The notes: generated from the letters alone by a model not told the origin. A DNA stretch of 64,000 nucleotides from Sclerotinia nivalis (GCA_029531795.1 JAPEIS010000010.1:2356001-2420000), one strand, 5' to 3'. Positions 35,743 to 47,656 are shown, numbered from the stretch's first letter. Translations and numbers: made by a program.

Positions 35743-38126
35743 ATGGCAACATCGCAAGAAGCCATCGATGCTTTCAATGCGGCTGGAACAGCCCTTCCAG
35801 ATATACAAGATGATACTACCTCAAATCCGATTGAAGTCGATGTAATGACCCTGAGCTATCATCCAAAAACCAAAGCTTACCAGTGAAGGACAATGATGCA
35901 CTTGAGAATGATTCCGCGTTTGGCGGACCTGCGGCGTAGGTAATCACTACTTGCTATGGATATGGACTAATGTCAGAAAAGTAGCAATACGAGTAAGACT
36001 TCGTTGACATCTGGAATTACACGATATAGGTAAGTGCTTCTTTTATTTCTACTAGAAGTTCTCAAGCTGATTTGGGTCGTTTTAGAGAAGAAGTATGGTT
36101 GTGTTTAGTATACCCGAAGCCAACAAATGTACTCACGCCTTCTAGAATGGTCGGAGATACCATGCTTACAGAGATGGAAAATATTTAATGGTAGGACAAT
36201 CCTCGGTACTCTCATCAAAAAATACTAAATAGTCAAGCCCAACGACGACGACGAACAAGACCGTATGGACCTGGTATGTATACGGATCTTGAATATTAGA
36301 AGAGAATAGTCTAATCAATTTACAAAGCTTCATCACGTTTTCAACCTCGTTTTAGATGGCAAATTATACTTGGCCCCGATTGAGGATCCTCAACGAGTAC
36401 TCGATGTTGGAACCGGTACTGGAATTTGGGCAATTGATTTTGCTGAGTATGACCTTGTAACTTCAATGGAAGGTATATATCTAACTCCGGTTTTTAGCCA
36501 ATATCCATCATCACATGTGGTGGGTTGTGATTTATCTCCAATTCAGCCTGGCTGGTATGTCTTCTCCTTCCTTTACAGATGTTTGCTAAGCATATTGCAG
36601 GATACCGCCAAATCTTGAATTCGAAGTAAGGGTCGCCGATATAAGCTTACTAGATGAGACTACTTACCAAAATTAGATCGATGACGTCGAAGATACATGG
36701 CGTTATAGTCAGAAATTTGATTTCATACATATTCGCTCTTTGGGTGGTTCCATCGCTTCTTGGTCTGTTGCACGATCTTACTCAAGATGGAATGATCGAT
36801 GATTACAACATTATACTAACTATTGATTCACAGGCCTCATCTTCTCCAACAAGCTTTTGATAATTTAAACGAAGGAGGTTATATCGAGCTTGTAGATTTC
36901 GAATAGTCTGTCTCTACTTCCTTTCATGTTCTTCCACATCCCTGTCCACAAAACCCCATAACTTGAACAGACCTAACTCGAATCTGGACTACAGCCATGG
37001 ATACTCGGATGATGGGACAGGAGATGTACGTATTTTCCAAACTTGATTACAACAAAACGTTCATCTGATCAATAAACAGTTAGCTCCATCCTTCCAAAAG
37101 TGGCAGGCGGGCCTTGATGAAGCATCGAAACTATTTGGAAGAGAATTAAATGTCGCGATGAAATTTAAAGATTGGTTAAACGAAGCTGGATTTGAAGCGG
37201 TTGTCGAGAAACATTGGAAAGTAGGTGGCCATTTTCTATTCTGTGTGACAGCAATGGATTCGAATGTTAGATCTATTTTCAGGGGTCATCAGACGACTAC
37301 TGAATGATTTATGACTCCTAGACCGGTGTTCCGGTCCTGGGTGAACAAGACCAATATCCTCTTGTTCTTCTCATCTACATATACCCTATTCTTTTACTCT
37401 CTCTCAATCGATCTACATCCTACTAACCACCATCCATCTAGCTCCCCATGGCGCCCTGGGCCCGCGACCGCCGCAACAAAGAAATTGGCCTGTATATGCA
37501 GCAGAATATGTTAGACGCAACTGTCGCATATGGAATGGCGCATTTCACACGGATATTGGGATGGACACCCGAAGAGTTAGTGATTTCTTACTTCCACCCC
37601 CTTCATTCCCTCTTTCATTCTCAAACCATACCCCTCTATTTCCATACCGCGAGTAATCAGGTTGATGGCAAGATGGCGTTCTCAATACAGACACTAGACT
37701 AACAACCTCAGATACCAAGTTCTCGCCGCTGGCGTTCGCAATGAATTCAAAGATAGCAGAGTCCATAATTGGTGTAACATGTACATAGTATATGGATGCA
37801 AACCGATGGGAAGTGGAGCGGAAAGAAATGCGCCTGCCACGGGAGCTCCTGTGCTGTCTGGAGTTGGCGCGTCTCCTGATACTGCGGAGAAGTTGAGTGG
37901 AACTGAGCTGGATACTAGCGAGAGTGTTACGGAGAAGAAAATTGGAGATGGGAAGAATATTGAGGGGCGGAAGAAAGTAGGTGATGGAAATGTTGGAGAG
38001 AGTGACATAGCAGCTGCGGTTAAAGAGGCCGGGGAGAATATTATGGCGCAAGGGAAGGGAAAAAGCAAGGTTTTGGAGGTTGTTGGGGAGGGTGTGGGGA
38101 AGGAGAAAGGAAAAAGTGGGAAGTAG
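35743..38126 (+). CDS. LaeA-like SAM-dependent methyltransferase, 15 exons
   Basis: Hand-spliced exons: 35743-35841, 35889-35935, 35985-36029, 36086-36092, 36146-36190, 36238-36273, 36328-36446, 36498-36554, 36601-36625, 36677-36762, 36834-36905, 36995-37025, 37080-37220, 37442-37575 and 37712-38126. The sum is 1359 nt, 452 residues, with no stop. Family motifs appear in order: [20 protein letters not shown], the SAM motif [11 protein letters not shown] (117-127), [45 protein letters not shown]. The family includes the LaeA regulator of secondary metabolism and many enzymes of unknown substrate. The last roughly 75 residues, rich in Gly, Lys and Glu, are not typical of it. Exon 4 is only 7 nt; the gene is convergent with a P450. 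Confidence 0.82.
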
Positions 38127-38488
38127 TTAGATGGGGATTTGAAGAGATGAAGAGATGAGACGGAGTAGAGGGAAAATGGATGGTAGCAGCGACCTTACAG
38201 CTTGAATGAAGCGAGTCAACATGGTAATGCAATAGAACAAGAAGAACCACTGGTCGGGATATAGGGGAAAGTAAAGTAAATCACAAATCAATTTCATCAT
38301 CTCATCTAGAGTAATCAGGCAGACAGCAATATGAAAATGCCACTGCATGCTTTTCTTTTCCCCAGTAACTTTTTCCTTGACCAATTTCAAGGAAGCTAGG
38401 AACGTTTTCCGTCTCCCATTTGGGTCAGACTCAAATTCCCCTTCCTCCAAAAATCCCAGTCTACTTATCCGATAAGACGATTCGATAA

Positions 38489-40650
38489 TCAACTCAACAA
38501 AACCCTCACACCTCTACTATCACTCCCGGGCTGCGGCAGAAAATAATCTTGTTTAATCTTGACATCTCTATCAAACTCTGTATCATAGAGCTGAATATTG
38601 AATCTGGAGATGATGACCGCCAGGGCTAGGTGAATCTCTACTTTTGCTAGACTGAACGATTGTATCAGTAGTGGCACTAGTGTTAAAGCTTACGCTCACG
38701 AAAATATGAATAGAACAACGGTTTTTTGAGCTGCTGTGGAAATATACATACAGTTGACCAATACAAATCCTCGTACCTCTGGAGAAAGCAGTGAGATAGC
38801 GTTCCAGAGCATAGTTAATAGTACCATCGGGTAGAACCCAGCGTTCCGGGATAAATTGGTGGGAGGAGGGGAAGATTTTTTCGTTGTGGTGTTGAAGCAT
38901 GGTGCTCATTCCGACGGGTATCTGTTTTTGAAAAATCATGTTAGTATAGCTGGAGGATTGGATTATGAGGAGGAACTTGCGCCGGCTGGGATTTCCCACT
39001 TTCCATATCTGAGATTCTCGTTGGGTGCAATGCGAACTAGTCTGCTTGAGACGCCGTATGAAAGTCTTTGGTTTTGTTTAGCTATTCATCTCTGTTTGAT
39101 TCATGGTAGAGTAATTTACCGCAGTCCTTCAAGAGTGCAAGCATTCTGAATATCCAAGTTAGTCTTACATATTCCCCACCTAACCCCGCCGAAAAAGAAC
39201 TAGTACACTCACCAAATAAACCAATCTCTCCACCATTTCCAATTCAACTCTCTTATTACCCCCTTTACCTCCCTCTCCTCTACCCAATCCTGCACCTTTC
39301 AATTCCTCCCTCAATTTCTCACATCTCGCCCTATCACCGGCAAGATAATACACCAAAATCATCAGCGTATTAGCGACCGTATCCGTGCCCGCCCCTATAA
39401 CATTAATAGCCTCTTGACTCATATTTCCGAATGTCTTTTCACTTTCTGGTAAAGAAGAGGAGAGGAAATTATGGAATATGGTACGTGGAAAACCGTCGAT
39501 TGTGACATCGACTGGGAGGATAGAGCCTGAGAGGATCTCTTTGATTTGGGCGCGGATTTTCTGTGCAGGGGATGCATGTTAGCGTGTAGGAATGGAGGAA
39601 AGGGAAGGAGAAGGGTAGAAGGAAAGATAGGGTACATCATGGTGATCGAGCGTGAGAATGACACCTGGAGCATATCTTTTTAGAACCCAGCGAGGTGTAT
39701 ATTCCATCAGTGTATACACTTTGGGGAAGAATTTGCACCATTTTGCTGCAACGGCTAAAGCGACAAATGTCTCCGCCCAAGAAGGGCTAAAATCCGGCAC
39801 CTGTAGGATTGGATTAGAGATAGTGTCAAAGGGAAAGGGAGAGCGGATTACATCGAGATGATTCCAACACCGGTTAGTTGCGTAAAGTGTCACAATATCA
39901 GCGGTGTAACATTGAAAGGGAAGGCGAATTTTAAGTGGCTTGTTCGTGTTACGGAACTCTTCGAGGCGTGAAGAGAGTTTCTCGACCTGTAGAGAGATAT
40001 GAATGTCCAGCCCGGTTCACAGTACTTTGCTTGGATTTTATGGAAAGGAAGGAACCAATAGAACGGTCATCGGAAAGAGGTGGAAGCTCCAATGGCAACG
40101 ACGTAATGAATAATAAGCTTACCATAGCGATTAACATGGGAGAAAGGCGATTGATCGAAGCTTTGGAGAAGAATGGGTTAAGTGCAGACCTTCTCATTCG
40201 ATGAACATAGTGATCCACGGAGCCAAATCCAGTATCTGGCGTATTGAACTGTGCTGTGTAGAAAGGATCTTTGTTCCTCACACCACTATACGAGAATAGA
40301 GTATTGTAGTACTCGGGATCATCAATATGAAGCTCATTTGGTCCGATTCTAATAATTGGACCTTGAGCAAAGCAATCAGCATGACTATTTATGACACTTT
40401 GAAGCATTAGTTGGGCAATTGACATACCATACTGTTCGTGCCATTGTGCAATCTTGACGAAATATCGACCTGATTGGATACATTCATAATAAAATTCCGA
40501 CCATTGGGTGGCTGCAGGCAATTTAGGGCCCGGGAATCTGGATAACGGGTGGAAGTAGAGACGATAAACAACGCCCAAGATGCAGTAAACAAGAATTGAA
40601 GTTCCAAGAATAGCTACCACGTTAATCTGGCTGATACCAGGAGACAACAT
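38489..40650 (-). CDS. Cytochrome P450 monooxygenase, 9 exons
   Basis: Exons on the minus strand: 40650-40428, 40361-40123, 39986-39852, 39800-39636, 39560-39213, 39145-39120, 39065-38981, 38921-38752 and 38651-38489. They total 1554 nt, 517 residues. The start ATG 40650 gives an N-terminal membrane anchor (INVVAILGTSILVYCILGVV) followed by the proline hinge FPGPKLPA. The I-helix motif AGTDT, the K-helix EGLR (376-379) and the heme loop FSRGTRICIG (Cys460) are intact, so the protein should be active. It resembles the trichodiene-oxygenase-like P450s of secondary metabolism; the substrate is unknown. The intron at 38980-38922 has a GC donor. The stop lies 362 bp from that of the convergent methyltransferase. 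Confidence 0.88.
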
Positions 40651-41768
40651 GTTGAAGAAGGCTTGATTCAATGAAAATGATCAGAATCGAAATTTGAACA
40701 CGCAAAAGAATTGGGGAAGTGCGGATTGATGAGAATGGAGGAAATATAAAGACATGGCTGCACATCATACTGCACACCATCGTCACCGACAGAGGGAGGA
40801 CAGCAGCCCCAACAAACTGGAATATCAGAAAGTCCCCTGTCAAAAAGCGAGCAGCCTTTTTTGAAAGCTTGGCTCTCATGTGACAATGCTGATCTCCACG
40901 TTTTACACACGAGCGACCCAATCGAAATTCGAGTATCTTTTATAGCTTACATGGTATGTTTGTATTCCGACGTCAATCGAGCATCATGGAAATTTTGACT
41001 GTCTAGGGTACGCATACGAGAGTAGGTCATTGGCTGATAGATTTGTAGTACAGAAAAATTGCATATATGGTCACATGAAATCCTATCGGTATTGCTTTAG
41101 GACCTATTTGTGCAACACTCCACCAGTAGCGAGAAAACTATGACGGATAAAGACATTTTGGCAATACCAATTAGTAGGAAAGACCAAATGAAGCAAGGAT
41201 AGATATGTAGCTGTGGTGCCATGATTTCTCATCTCAGATATTTGGTACCCATCAAGAACAGTTGGGATGGATGCCCGCACATGTTCAACTGCACGGTATT
41301 CGTTAGATCGTATGTTTGTGATTCGTAATATGCTGAGGAGATTTGCATCGGTATTCACCTCACCCGAGAACGATAGGTAAAGGTTCAACACAACAAGTAG
41401 AAAGCATGTGCACAGTTCCGCGCCGAAGAGGAGATCGCTGACTGCAGCAACATATGCACATGAGCTGGCAAAAATGCATTGGGGAATGATCGAGGAGAGT
41501 GTCATTATATCGTATCAATGCTAGGTTCACTACATACCATGCATTTGCCCGAACCATGCAACAGATGTATTTCGGACCGCTGTCCAGTGTACTCGGGATT
41601 CATCGAAAACTCGACTATAACCAATCACACTTGCCTTACACAAATGGCCATTCTGAAACCTTTTTAATGTAAACCAATGGTACAAAGTTGTATTAGAAAT
41701 CAGCCTATGGCAAAGTGTATCTGAGAACCGAATTACCGAAGAACGCCCCGCGCAAAAGCAAGAAATCT
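40651..41768. other. Intergenic, P450 promoter and Vti1 3' region; orphan ORF
   Basis: About 1.1 kb without a gene I can support. The minus-strand frame 41104-41505 (133 codons) holds one hydrophobic segment (CTCFLLVVLNLYLSF), but it resembles nothing I know and has no splice partner. It could be a decayed gene or noise. Confidence 0.4.
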
Positions 41769-42554
41769 TTATCTGAACTTGCTAACAATAACGGCAATAA
41801 TAAGAAGAACCAAGACTGTGATAATGGCCACGGTAATTATCCGGTTGGTAGCCATCCTAAAATAGGGTGGTCAGCGTTACATCCCCGGCAGTTGTGAGTG
41901 GAGCTAGGGACGATTTACCTACGAGACATCCCCCTCAACGTCTTAACACTCCTATCAACGAATCCCTCGCTCTGTAGCAAGGTATCATGCGTATGTTGGA
42001 TGGTCTCTCTCTGTCTATGTAAATCTGCGAGTGTACTAGCACCAATAGCCTCTGTCTCATTTGCCAATGCCTGACTAGCCTTCAATCTCTGTGAGCTTCG
42101 GTCCAATCTGTCCGACCCCGATAGAAGTTGTTGTCTTTGTTCGAGTTGAACGTCGTTTGGATTGTCGGAATAGCGTGAACCAAATAGAGCAGATCGATCG
42201 TTCTCTAAAGTTTTTAATTTCCTCTTCGATACATCCACATCTGATTCATGATTTCGAAATCGTTGGTTGACTTTGGTGCGGGTTGCTGAAGGGATATTTT
42301 GTTTCTCAAGTCGCATTTGATCAAGCTAGGTAAGTGTAAGTACCAGGTAGCAGCCATTTCATTCTTAAACCTACCAACTCATTTGCCTCTTCCAACGCTC
42401 TTTCCGCTTGACTAATGGCAGCTTTACGAGATTCTCCAGTGAGATCAGGGATCTGATCCAACTTTTGGTTTAAATCGGCTTGAACCAGTTTGAGTTCTGC
42501 TTCATAACTGCTAAAGAGCTCCGAACCTGCATCGGTGTCGAGAGGGTTGGACAT
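41769..42554 (-). CDS. vti1: Vesicle SNARE Vti1
   Basis: Three exons: 42554-42375, 42325-41919 and 41856-41769 (introns 49 and 62 nt), 224 residues. The N-terminal Habc domain begins MSNPLDTDAGSELFSSYE and reaches LLDQMRLEKQNIP across the first junction. The Qb-SNARE helix covers about residues 130-195 (LANETEAIGASTLADLHRQR, then VDRSVKTLRGMSRR), with the zero-layer Gln expected in the RQRETIQ region. The last exon encodes the C-terminal anchor (IITVAIITVLVLLIIAVIV) ending SKFR. Vti1 works in Golgi-to-endosome and vacuole fusion. Length and exon layout are normal. Confidence 0.95.
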
Positions 42555-43736
42555 GTTGATAACGGCAGGCGATGGAATGTATGGGGCGATGTGATGGTTT
42601 TCCAGAGGAGTGAGTGTTGGCTATTTTAAGATAATGATTGTTGATGATCGATGCCTTCTGAAGGTGTCGCAAAGCGGTAATGTATTAATGCAGTGATGTA
42701 ACGCAGAGCAAGGCAATCAATGCCTTTCCTTCCTCGGTTCAGGGTTGGTGGGTTATCTCACAGAAGCATGCATGGATGAATAATGAAGGTTTATGATATA
42801 TGACAAACAGACAGACGATGGCTTTTCTTTGAAATAATGTTACAATGAAGAAGGAATCTCAGTTGAATTAACCAAAATATTCAAGAGAAATGTGAATATT
42901 TTTGAGTGGGTAGGTAGGTAAGTCAATTTGAGAGTTTTGGTGTTTTGATGTTTTGATTATTGTTATGGTTAAATGGAAACGGAAAGTTGAGTTGTGGCTC
43001 GTGGCTGGTGACTGGCAGCGGGAATCGTGATTAGTAATGAATTTATCTATCGGTATATCGGTATCAATAAAAGCCGATTGCCCGATGCTCAGCCCGTGAA
43101 TCCAACAAGGATATCTCAACCTTAATTACTATACATTTTCTTTTTTTGATCTTCACATCCGTCCCACCACGTTTCGGGCATCGTGAATGAAGCTTGAGCA
43201 CAGATGAAATGGGGCTCGAGAGAGCTTGAAAAAGGTAAAGAGGGTGAGAAAAGAATATCTAACTACATACTAAGGACTAAAGAAAGCCAGAAACGACAAG
43301 GGACTTGGACACCTTGACTTTTCTTTTCTTTTCTTCTCTTTTCATTTCATTTCTCTTTCCAACAGACCTTATTTCTATCAATATACTAGTACACTCACTC
43401 GAGTAGTATTGCTTTCTCTCTGTTACTCCCCATTCCCTTTCAATTCATTTCATTCAAAATACCAAATTTTAAAAAGACACCAAAAACTTCAATTGTCCAG
43501 AACTCTGAAAGGTTTCATCTATTTATCTTATCACATTTGATTGTCTCTTGTTACCTCAAACAATGTCATCATCAATCAATTCTTCAAGCTACACTATGCC
43601 CAATACTACTGCAGCTTCCCCCGCCACTCGAGAAACACCGCTTAGTACTGACATGTGAATATTCCATTCTCTATCTCCCAACTGTACATTTACTTATTCC
43701 ATTTCTTCCATTACGCACTTCTTTTTTTCATAAATC
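42555..43736. other. Divergent promoter, vti1 and amine oxidase-like gene
   Basis: Almost 1.2 kb with a long pyrimidine-rich run (43316-43376) and CT-rich tracts typical of fungal promoters. A 31-codon upstream ORF starts at 43563 and stops at 43656-43658, 78 bp before the called start of the next gene. No RNA gene seen. Confidence 0.55.
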
Positions 43737-45431
43737 ATGTCCGCCAACCTAACAGAACGATTTCCTAGAAAGAAAGTCGCTATTATCGGAAGTGGATGTG
43801 CTGGCATAGGTGCTCTTTGGGCTTTGAATCGCACACATCACGATGTTTATATTTATGAAGCTGCGGATCGACTGGGAGGACATACAAATACTGTCAAATA
43901 TCATCATAATGGCAAAACCACTCCAGTTGATACAGGATTTATAGTCTTGAATACTGCTACCTATCGTAAGTTATTGCTTTGCCCGACTTTTTCCGCCATG
44001 CAGCTTTCAAGAAACGTATGGGCTAAATCAAAATACATATAGCAAACTTCATAGCTTTCCTCAATGCTCTCAATGTTCCTACCGTACCTACTGAAATGAC
44101 TTTTGGAGTCTCTCGAGACAAGGGATTATTCGAATGGTCCGGAACATCACTCTCAGCAGTGTTCGCACAGCGAAAGAACCTCTTCTCATTACGGATGTGG
44201 AGAATGATATTCGATATCATACGTTTCAACCAGTTTGCTTTGGACCTACTCAAAGATGAAGAGAATAGTGAGGAATATGTGAATGGGAGTGGAAGTTCAA
44301 AGAGCACACATCATGCGGAAAAGCAAGAAACTATAGGCCAATACCTGGAGAGGGAAGGATATTCCGATGCATTCAGAGATGATTACCTTATACCAATGAC
44401 GGCAGCGGTATGGAGTACAAGTCCGGATAAATGTTCTCTAGAATTTCCTGCCGTTACTTTGGTCCGATTCATGTGAGTCTAAATATCGGAGCCCAAGCTC
44501 TTTCGTTGCTAACACGTTCAGGTGGAATCATCATCTATTAAGTACCGTTGCTGCACGCCCTGAATGGCTGACGGTCAAAAACGGAGCCAAAACTTACCTC
44601 GATGCCGTAATGAAAGGCTTTCCCCCTAATCATATATTCCTCTCAACTCCCGTCGAGTCAATACGTAATGACGACGACAATCGTGTTCGCTTATGTCTCG
44701 AGAATGGCAAGGAAGAGGTATTTGATCACGTTATAATAGCTACTCATGGAGATACTGCATATAACCTAGTTCGATCAACTTCCACGGCCGCCGAACGTCG
44801 TATCCTTACTGGATTTCAGACCTCGAAAAATACGGCTGTCCTTCACTCCGATCTTGCTCTCATGCCCCAAAACAGAGAAGCATGGTCCGCTTGGAACTAC
44901 ATCACTGCCTCTTCTACTTCTTCGACCTCAAAATCTCGAAATGTTGACCAAGTTTGCTTAACATATAACATGAATATTCTCCAGCATATTCCGACCTCCA
45001 AATTTGGCGATGTTCTCGTCACACTTAATCCCCTATTTCCGCCGAAACCAGAATTCACCCACAGGACGTACACATATCGCCATCCGCTTTACAACGCCCG
45101 TGCTATTACCTCTCAATCTCAACTCCCGGAGATTCAAAACACGAGAGGTATATCATATTGTGGAGCATGGACCAAATATGGATTTCATGAAGATGGCTTC
45201 AGTAGTGGGATAAAGGTAGCAATGGATCATCTAGGTGCTAATCTTCCGTTTAAGTTCAAAGATAGTACATTTAGTCGAGGCAAGCGTCCTGTACTTGGAC
45301 TGAGCGATTTGATCTTAAGGATTTGGATCTTGGGTGTGCAATGGTTTGTGGTTAATATAATGGAGAGAATCCTGCGTATTGAAAGAGGAACTAAATCTCA
45401 AGTGGAGATTGAGAGGAAGAAGTTTGTTTGA
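43737..45431 (+). CDS. FAD/NAD(P)-binding amine oxidase-like protein
   Basis: Three exons: 43737-43965, 44043-44472 and 44522-45431 (introns 77 and 49 nt), 522 residues. The N-terminus has the dinucleotide motif VAIIGSGCAGIGAL and the following Glu in YIYEAADRLGGHTNTV, then PVDTGFIVLN. The C-terminal part carries GISYCGAWTKYGFHEDGFSSG, the second FAD contact seen in flavin amine oxidases. It matches the family of predicted NAD/FAD-binding proteins often encoded next to cyclopropane-fatty-acid synthase genes in bacteria; the reaction is not known to me. An alternative start at 43563, with a weak GTACTG donor at 43645 and acceptor at 43755, would stay in frame. I prefer the ATG at 43737. Confidence 0.85.
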
Positions 45432-46042
45432 TTTAGTCTGGTTTTTGGTTTTGGAAGTCCGCAAAGCATATGACGACCTAGGATCATGGAAGGGAGACTG
45501 TACATGTTTGATATTGACGGAGCGTTTGGAGTATTAGGAAAAGTACCATTGTTTGGGTTCATGGCGAAGACTTTGCGGTCTAGGTATGTGTTGTATTGTG
45601 TACTATATTTATATTGTTCGAGTACAGAGCAGGTCTCGAAACAGCATGTTTATGTCAACATAGCAGCATAGCAGCATGTCAGTGTAGCGTGACATTTATA
45701 ATGAAGAGCGATATTCTTAAGTTACATATGTAAAAGAGGTTCTTGATGTCAGTGACTTTTATTGCATCGTTGAAATATCACAAACACAAATATTGGGTTC
45801 CTCCTGTTTGAAATGCTGCTTTTTGTTACGAGTGATGTCATCTCAAGCAGCACCACCCGCAAACCTAATCTCTTCTCTTTTAACACCCATTGAAAATTCC
45901 GATCAAACCAAAAATAACACCCAAGAATGCCGCTATGAGCTTCCTCAATATTACTCCCCACCTCGCAATGAATCAGAAGCACATGTGAAACAACTTCTAA
46001 GGTAAATACTATACACTAAACTTCCACATGCAGCATCGACCT
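45432..46042. other. Intergenic between convergent genes; small ORF 45838
   Basis: 3' regions of the amine oxidase-like gene (+) and the membrane protein gene (-). A plus-strand ATG at 45838 opens a 56-codon hydrophilic frame that ends at a plausible donor (AG|GTAAAT at 46002); continuing it would run antisense to the minus-strand gene. The frame at 45486-45671 has no recognisable motif. Neither is called. Confidence 0.4.
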
Positions 46043-47656
46043 TCAAACATCCTTCAAACTACCAATTATTCCCAACAGCGCAACTATTGCCGCAGCAGCT
46101 GTCACAATGTACAATGCCAAGGTCCAAGCTGTAATTACATCACCATTCGATTCCATATACCAAACTCCTACTATCAAACTTAGAAGCAATGGGGTTATTA
46201 CGACGGCGCTCAGTCGATATGGACACCTATCGCACATTAGCAAGTCTGTACGAAGCCGAAGAGAGAATAAAACTCACCAATCATAAACCAACTCCAAACT
46301 CCATCTTCCCTCCAGAGGACCTCCCGCTTCCTCTCCAGTCTCCTCCTTCCCCCCATTAAGATTACTTCCCACCCACTTCATCCAAGCCTCTCCGACATCC
46401 TCATCCCACTCCTCTCTCGCAAACCCAGGTAGCCCTCTAACCATCTTCCCCTTATACGCCGCATAAAATCTCCTCAGCACCATTTTCTCCTCTTCCCTTA
46501 AGATTACCTTGACATGTGCTCCCTTTTCAATATCACATTTATACAATCCGAACCCGGCGAGAGATTTAAGAGAGAGAAACCTTCGATATCCCCGTAGAGA
46601 ATGTTCGGCACGATGGAGTGAGGAGAAGAGTGTTGTTGGGGTGGGTAAGGGTATATAGGTTTCGTGTGGATCGAGGGAGGTGGTGGGGAAGTAACCGAGG
46701 ATTAGGTAGGGAGTTTGTGGGGGGAGGAGGAGCGAGGTGAGGGTTTGGATTGATGAGGAGGTTGCGGAGTAGGGATGTGCAAAGACGGGACAGGTGTGTG
46801 AGTGTGAGTGTGAATGATGGGAGTGTTTGCTTGCTGGGCGAGAAATGGGATGAGAAGTTATGTTTGAAGAGGGTTCAGATTCTGACGGAGTTAAATCCCC
46901 GGTTTGTGTGCCCTCTGATCTCATTGGACATGATTTCATCGGCTTGATTTCATTTTCCCGTGACGTTTGCGAACCCCTCGAAACCATCGAGCAAGCAATC
47001 GTCGGAGCCTGGGAATTCCTCTGCAATTTCCGCCCCTCTTCCTCCCCCATCTCCATTCCCATTCCCATTGCCTGTCCCTTCAACCTCGCATCCCTCTTCT
47101 CCCTCAACCTCCCCAAAACCTTCCTACAAGCCACCAACAAAATCCTCCTCCTCCTCGCCATCAAATACAACAACCAAAGTCTCGGCTCCTCCAACCTTCC
47201 CAACCACTCTACCCTCTTCTCCCAAACTTTCTTCCTCTCCACTCTCCACCATTGTAACTCCCTGAGTCTTTCTTCCAAATGCTTCTTTTCTTCTCCAAAA
47301 CTATGAAACATTTCCACATACTCCCGGTAATTATAATTTCCGTTTTGTAACTGTAGAAATAGACGTGCCTCGTGTAATGTGAGACCGACGCGACGAACGC
47401 AGGCTTCGTCTGCCCAGAAGAGGTTTCCGTTGCGGGATTTTATGACGGGAGGAATGGGGCCGAGAGATGGTTTGTCGGGGAATAGGGAGGTGGAGGTGGA
47501 GAGGAGAAGGGTGTTGGGGTTGTAGGTGCTTGTTGAGAAGTGCGCTGTTAGGCGAGAGGTGGGGGTCGGGAGGAGGAGGTGATCGGGGTTGGTGGTGTGG
47601 TTTATGGGGGAGAGGTGCAGGATGATGGGAGCTTGGGATTCGAGGTCGTAGGGCAT
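46043..47656 (-). CDS. Conserved fungal membrane protein, unknown function
   Basis: Two exons: 47656-46278 and 46226-46043, with a 51-nt intron, 520 residues. The N-terminal half is cytosolic-looking, with a conserved segment (NGNLFWADEACVRRVGLTLH, then REYVEMFHSF) and a basic, probably coiled-coil stretch (about 125-205). A low-complexity middle contains a His/Ser run (HSHHSHSHSHT). After splicing, the C-terminus reads WSLELVYDWCPYRLSAVVIT and continues into two hydrophobic segments (PLLLSLIVGVWYM; ALYIVTAAAAIVALLGIIGS). I recognise this C-terminal arrangement only as one shared by uncharacterised Pezizomycotina proteins. No catalytic motif is visible. An integral membrane location is inference. 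Confidence 0.8.

Noticed and set aside
36834..37020. Premature stop in the methyltransferase (GAATAG at 36901)
   Set aside because: Using donor GTCTGT at 36906 and acceptor CTACAG at 36994 removes the stop and gives DFEYHGYSDDG in frame, so the gene need not be broken.
41104..41505. 133-codon minus-strand frame with one hydrophobic segment
   Set aside because: No recognisable family, no splice partners and flanked by frames with stops. Kept only as a note in the intergenic entry.
46860..47306. Long plus-strand frames opposite the membrane protein gene
   Set aside because: They are Ser/Pro-rich shadows of the minus-strand coding sequence.
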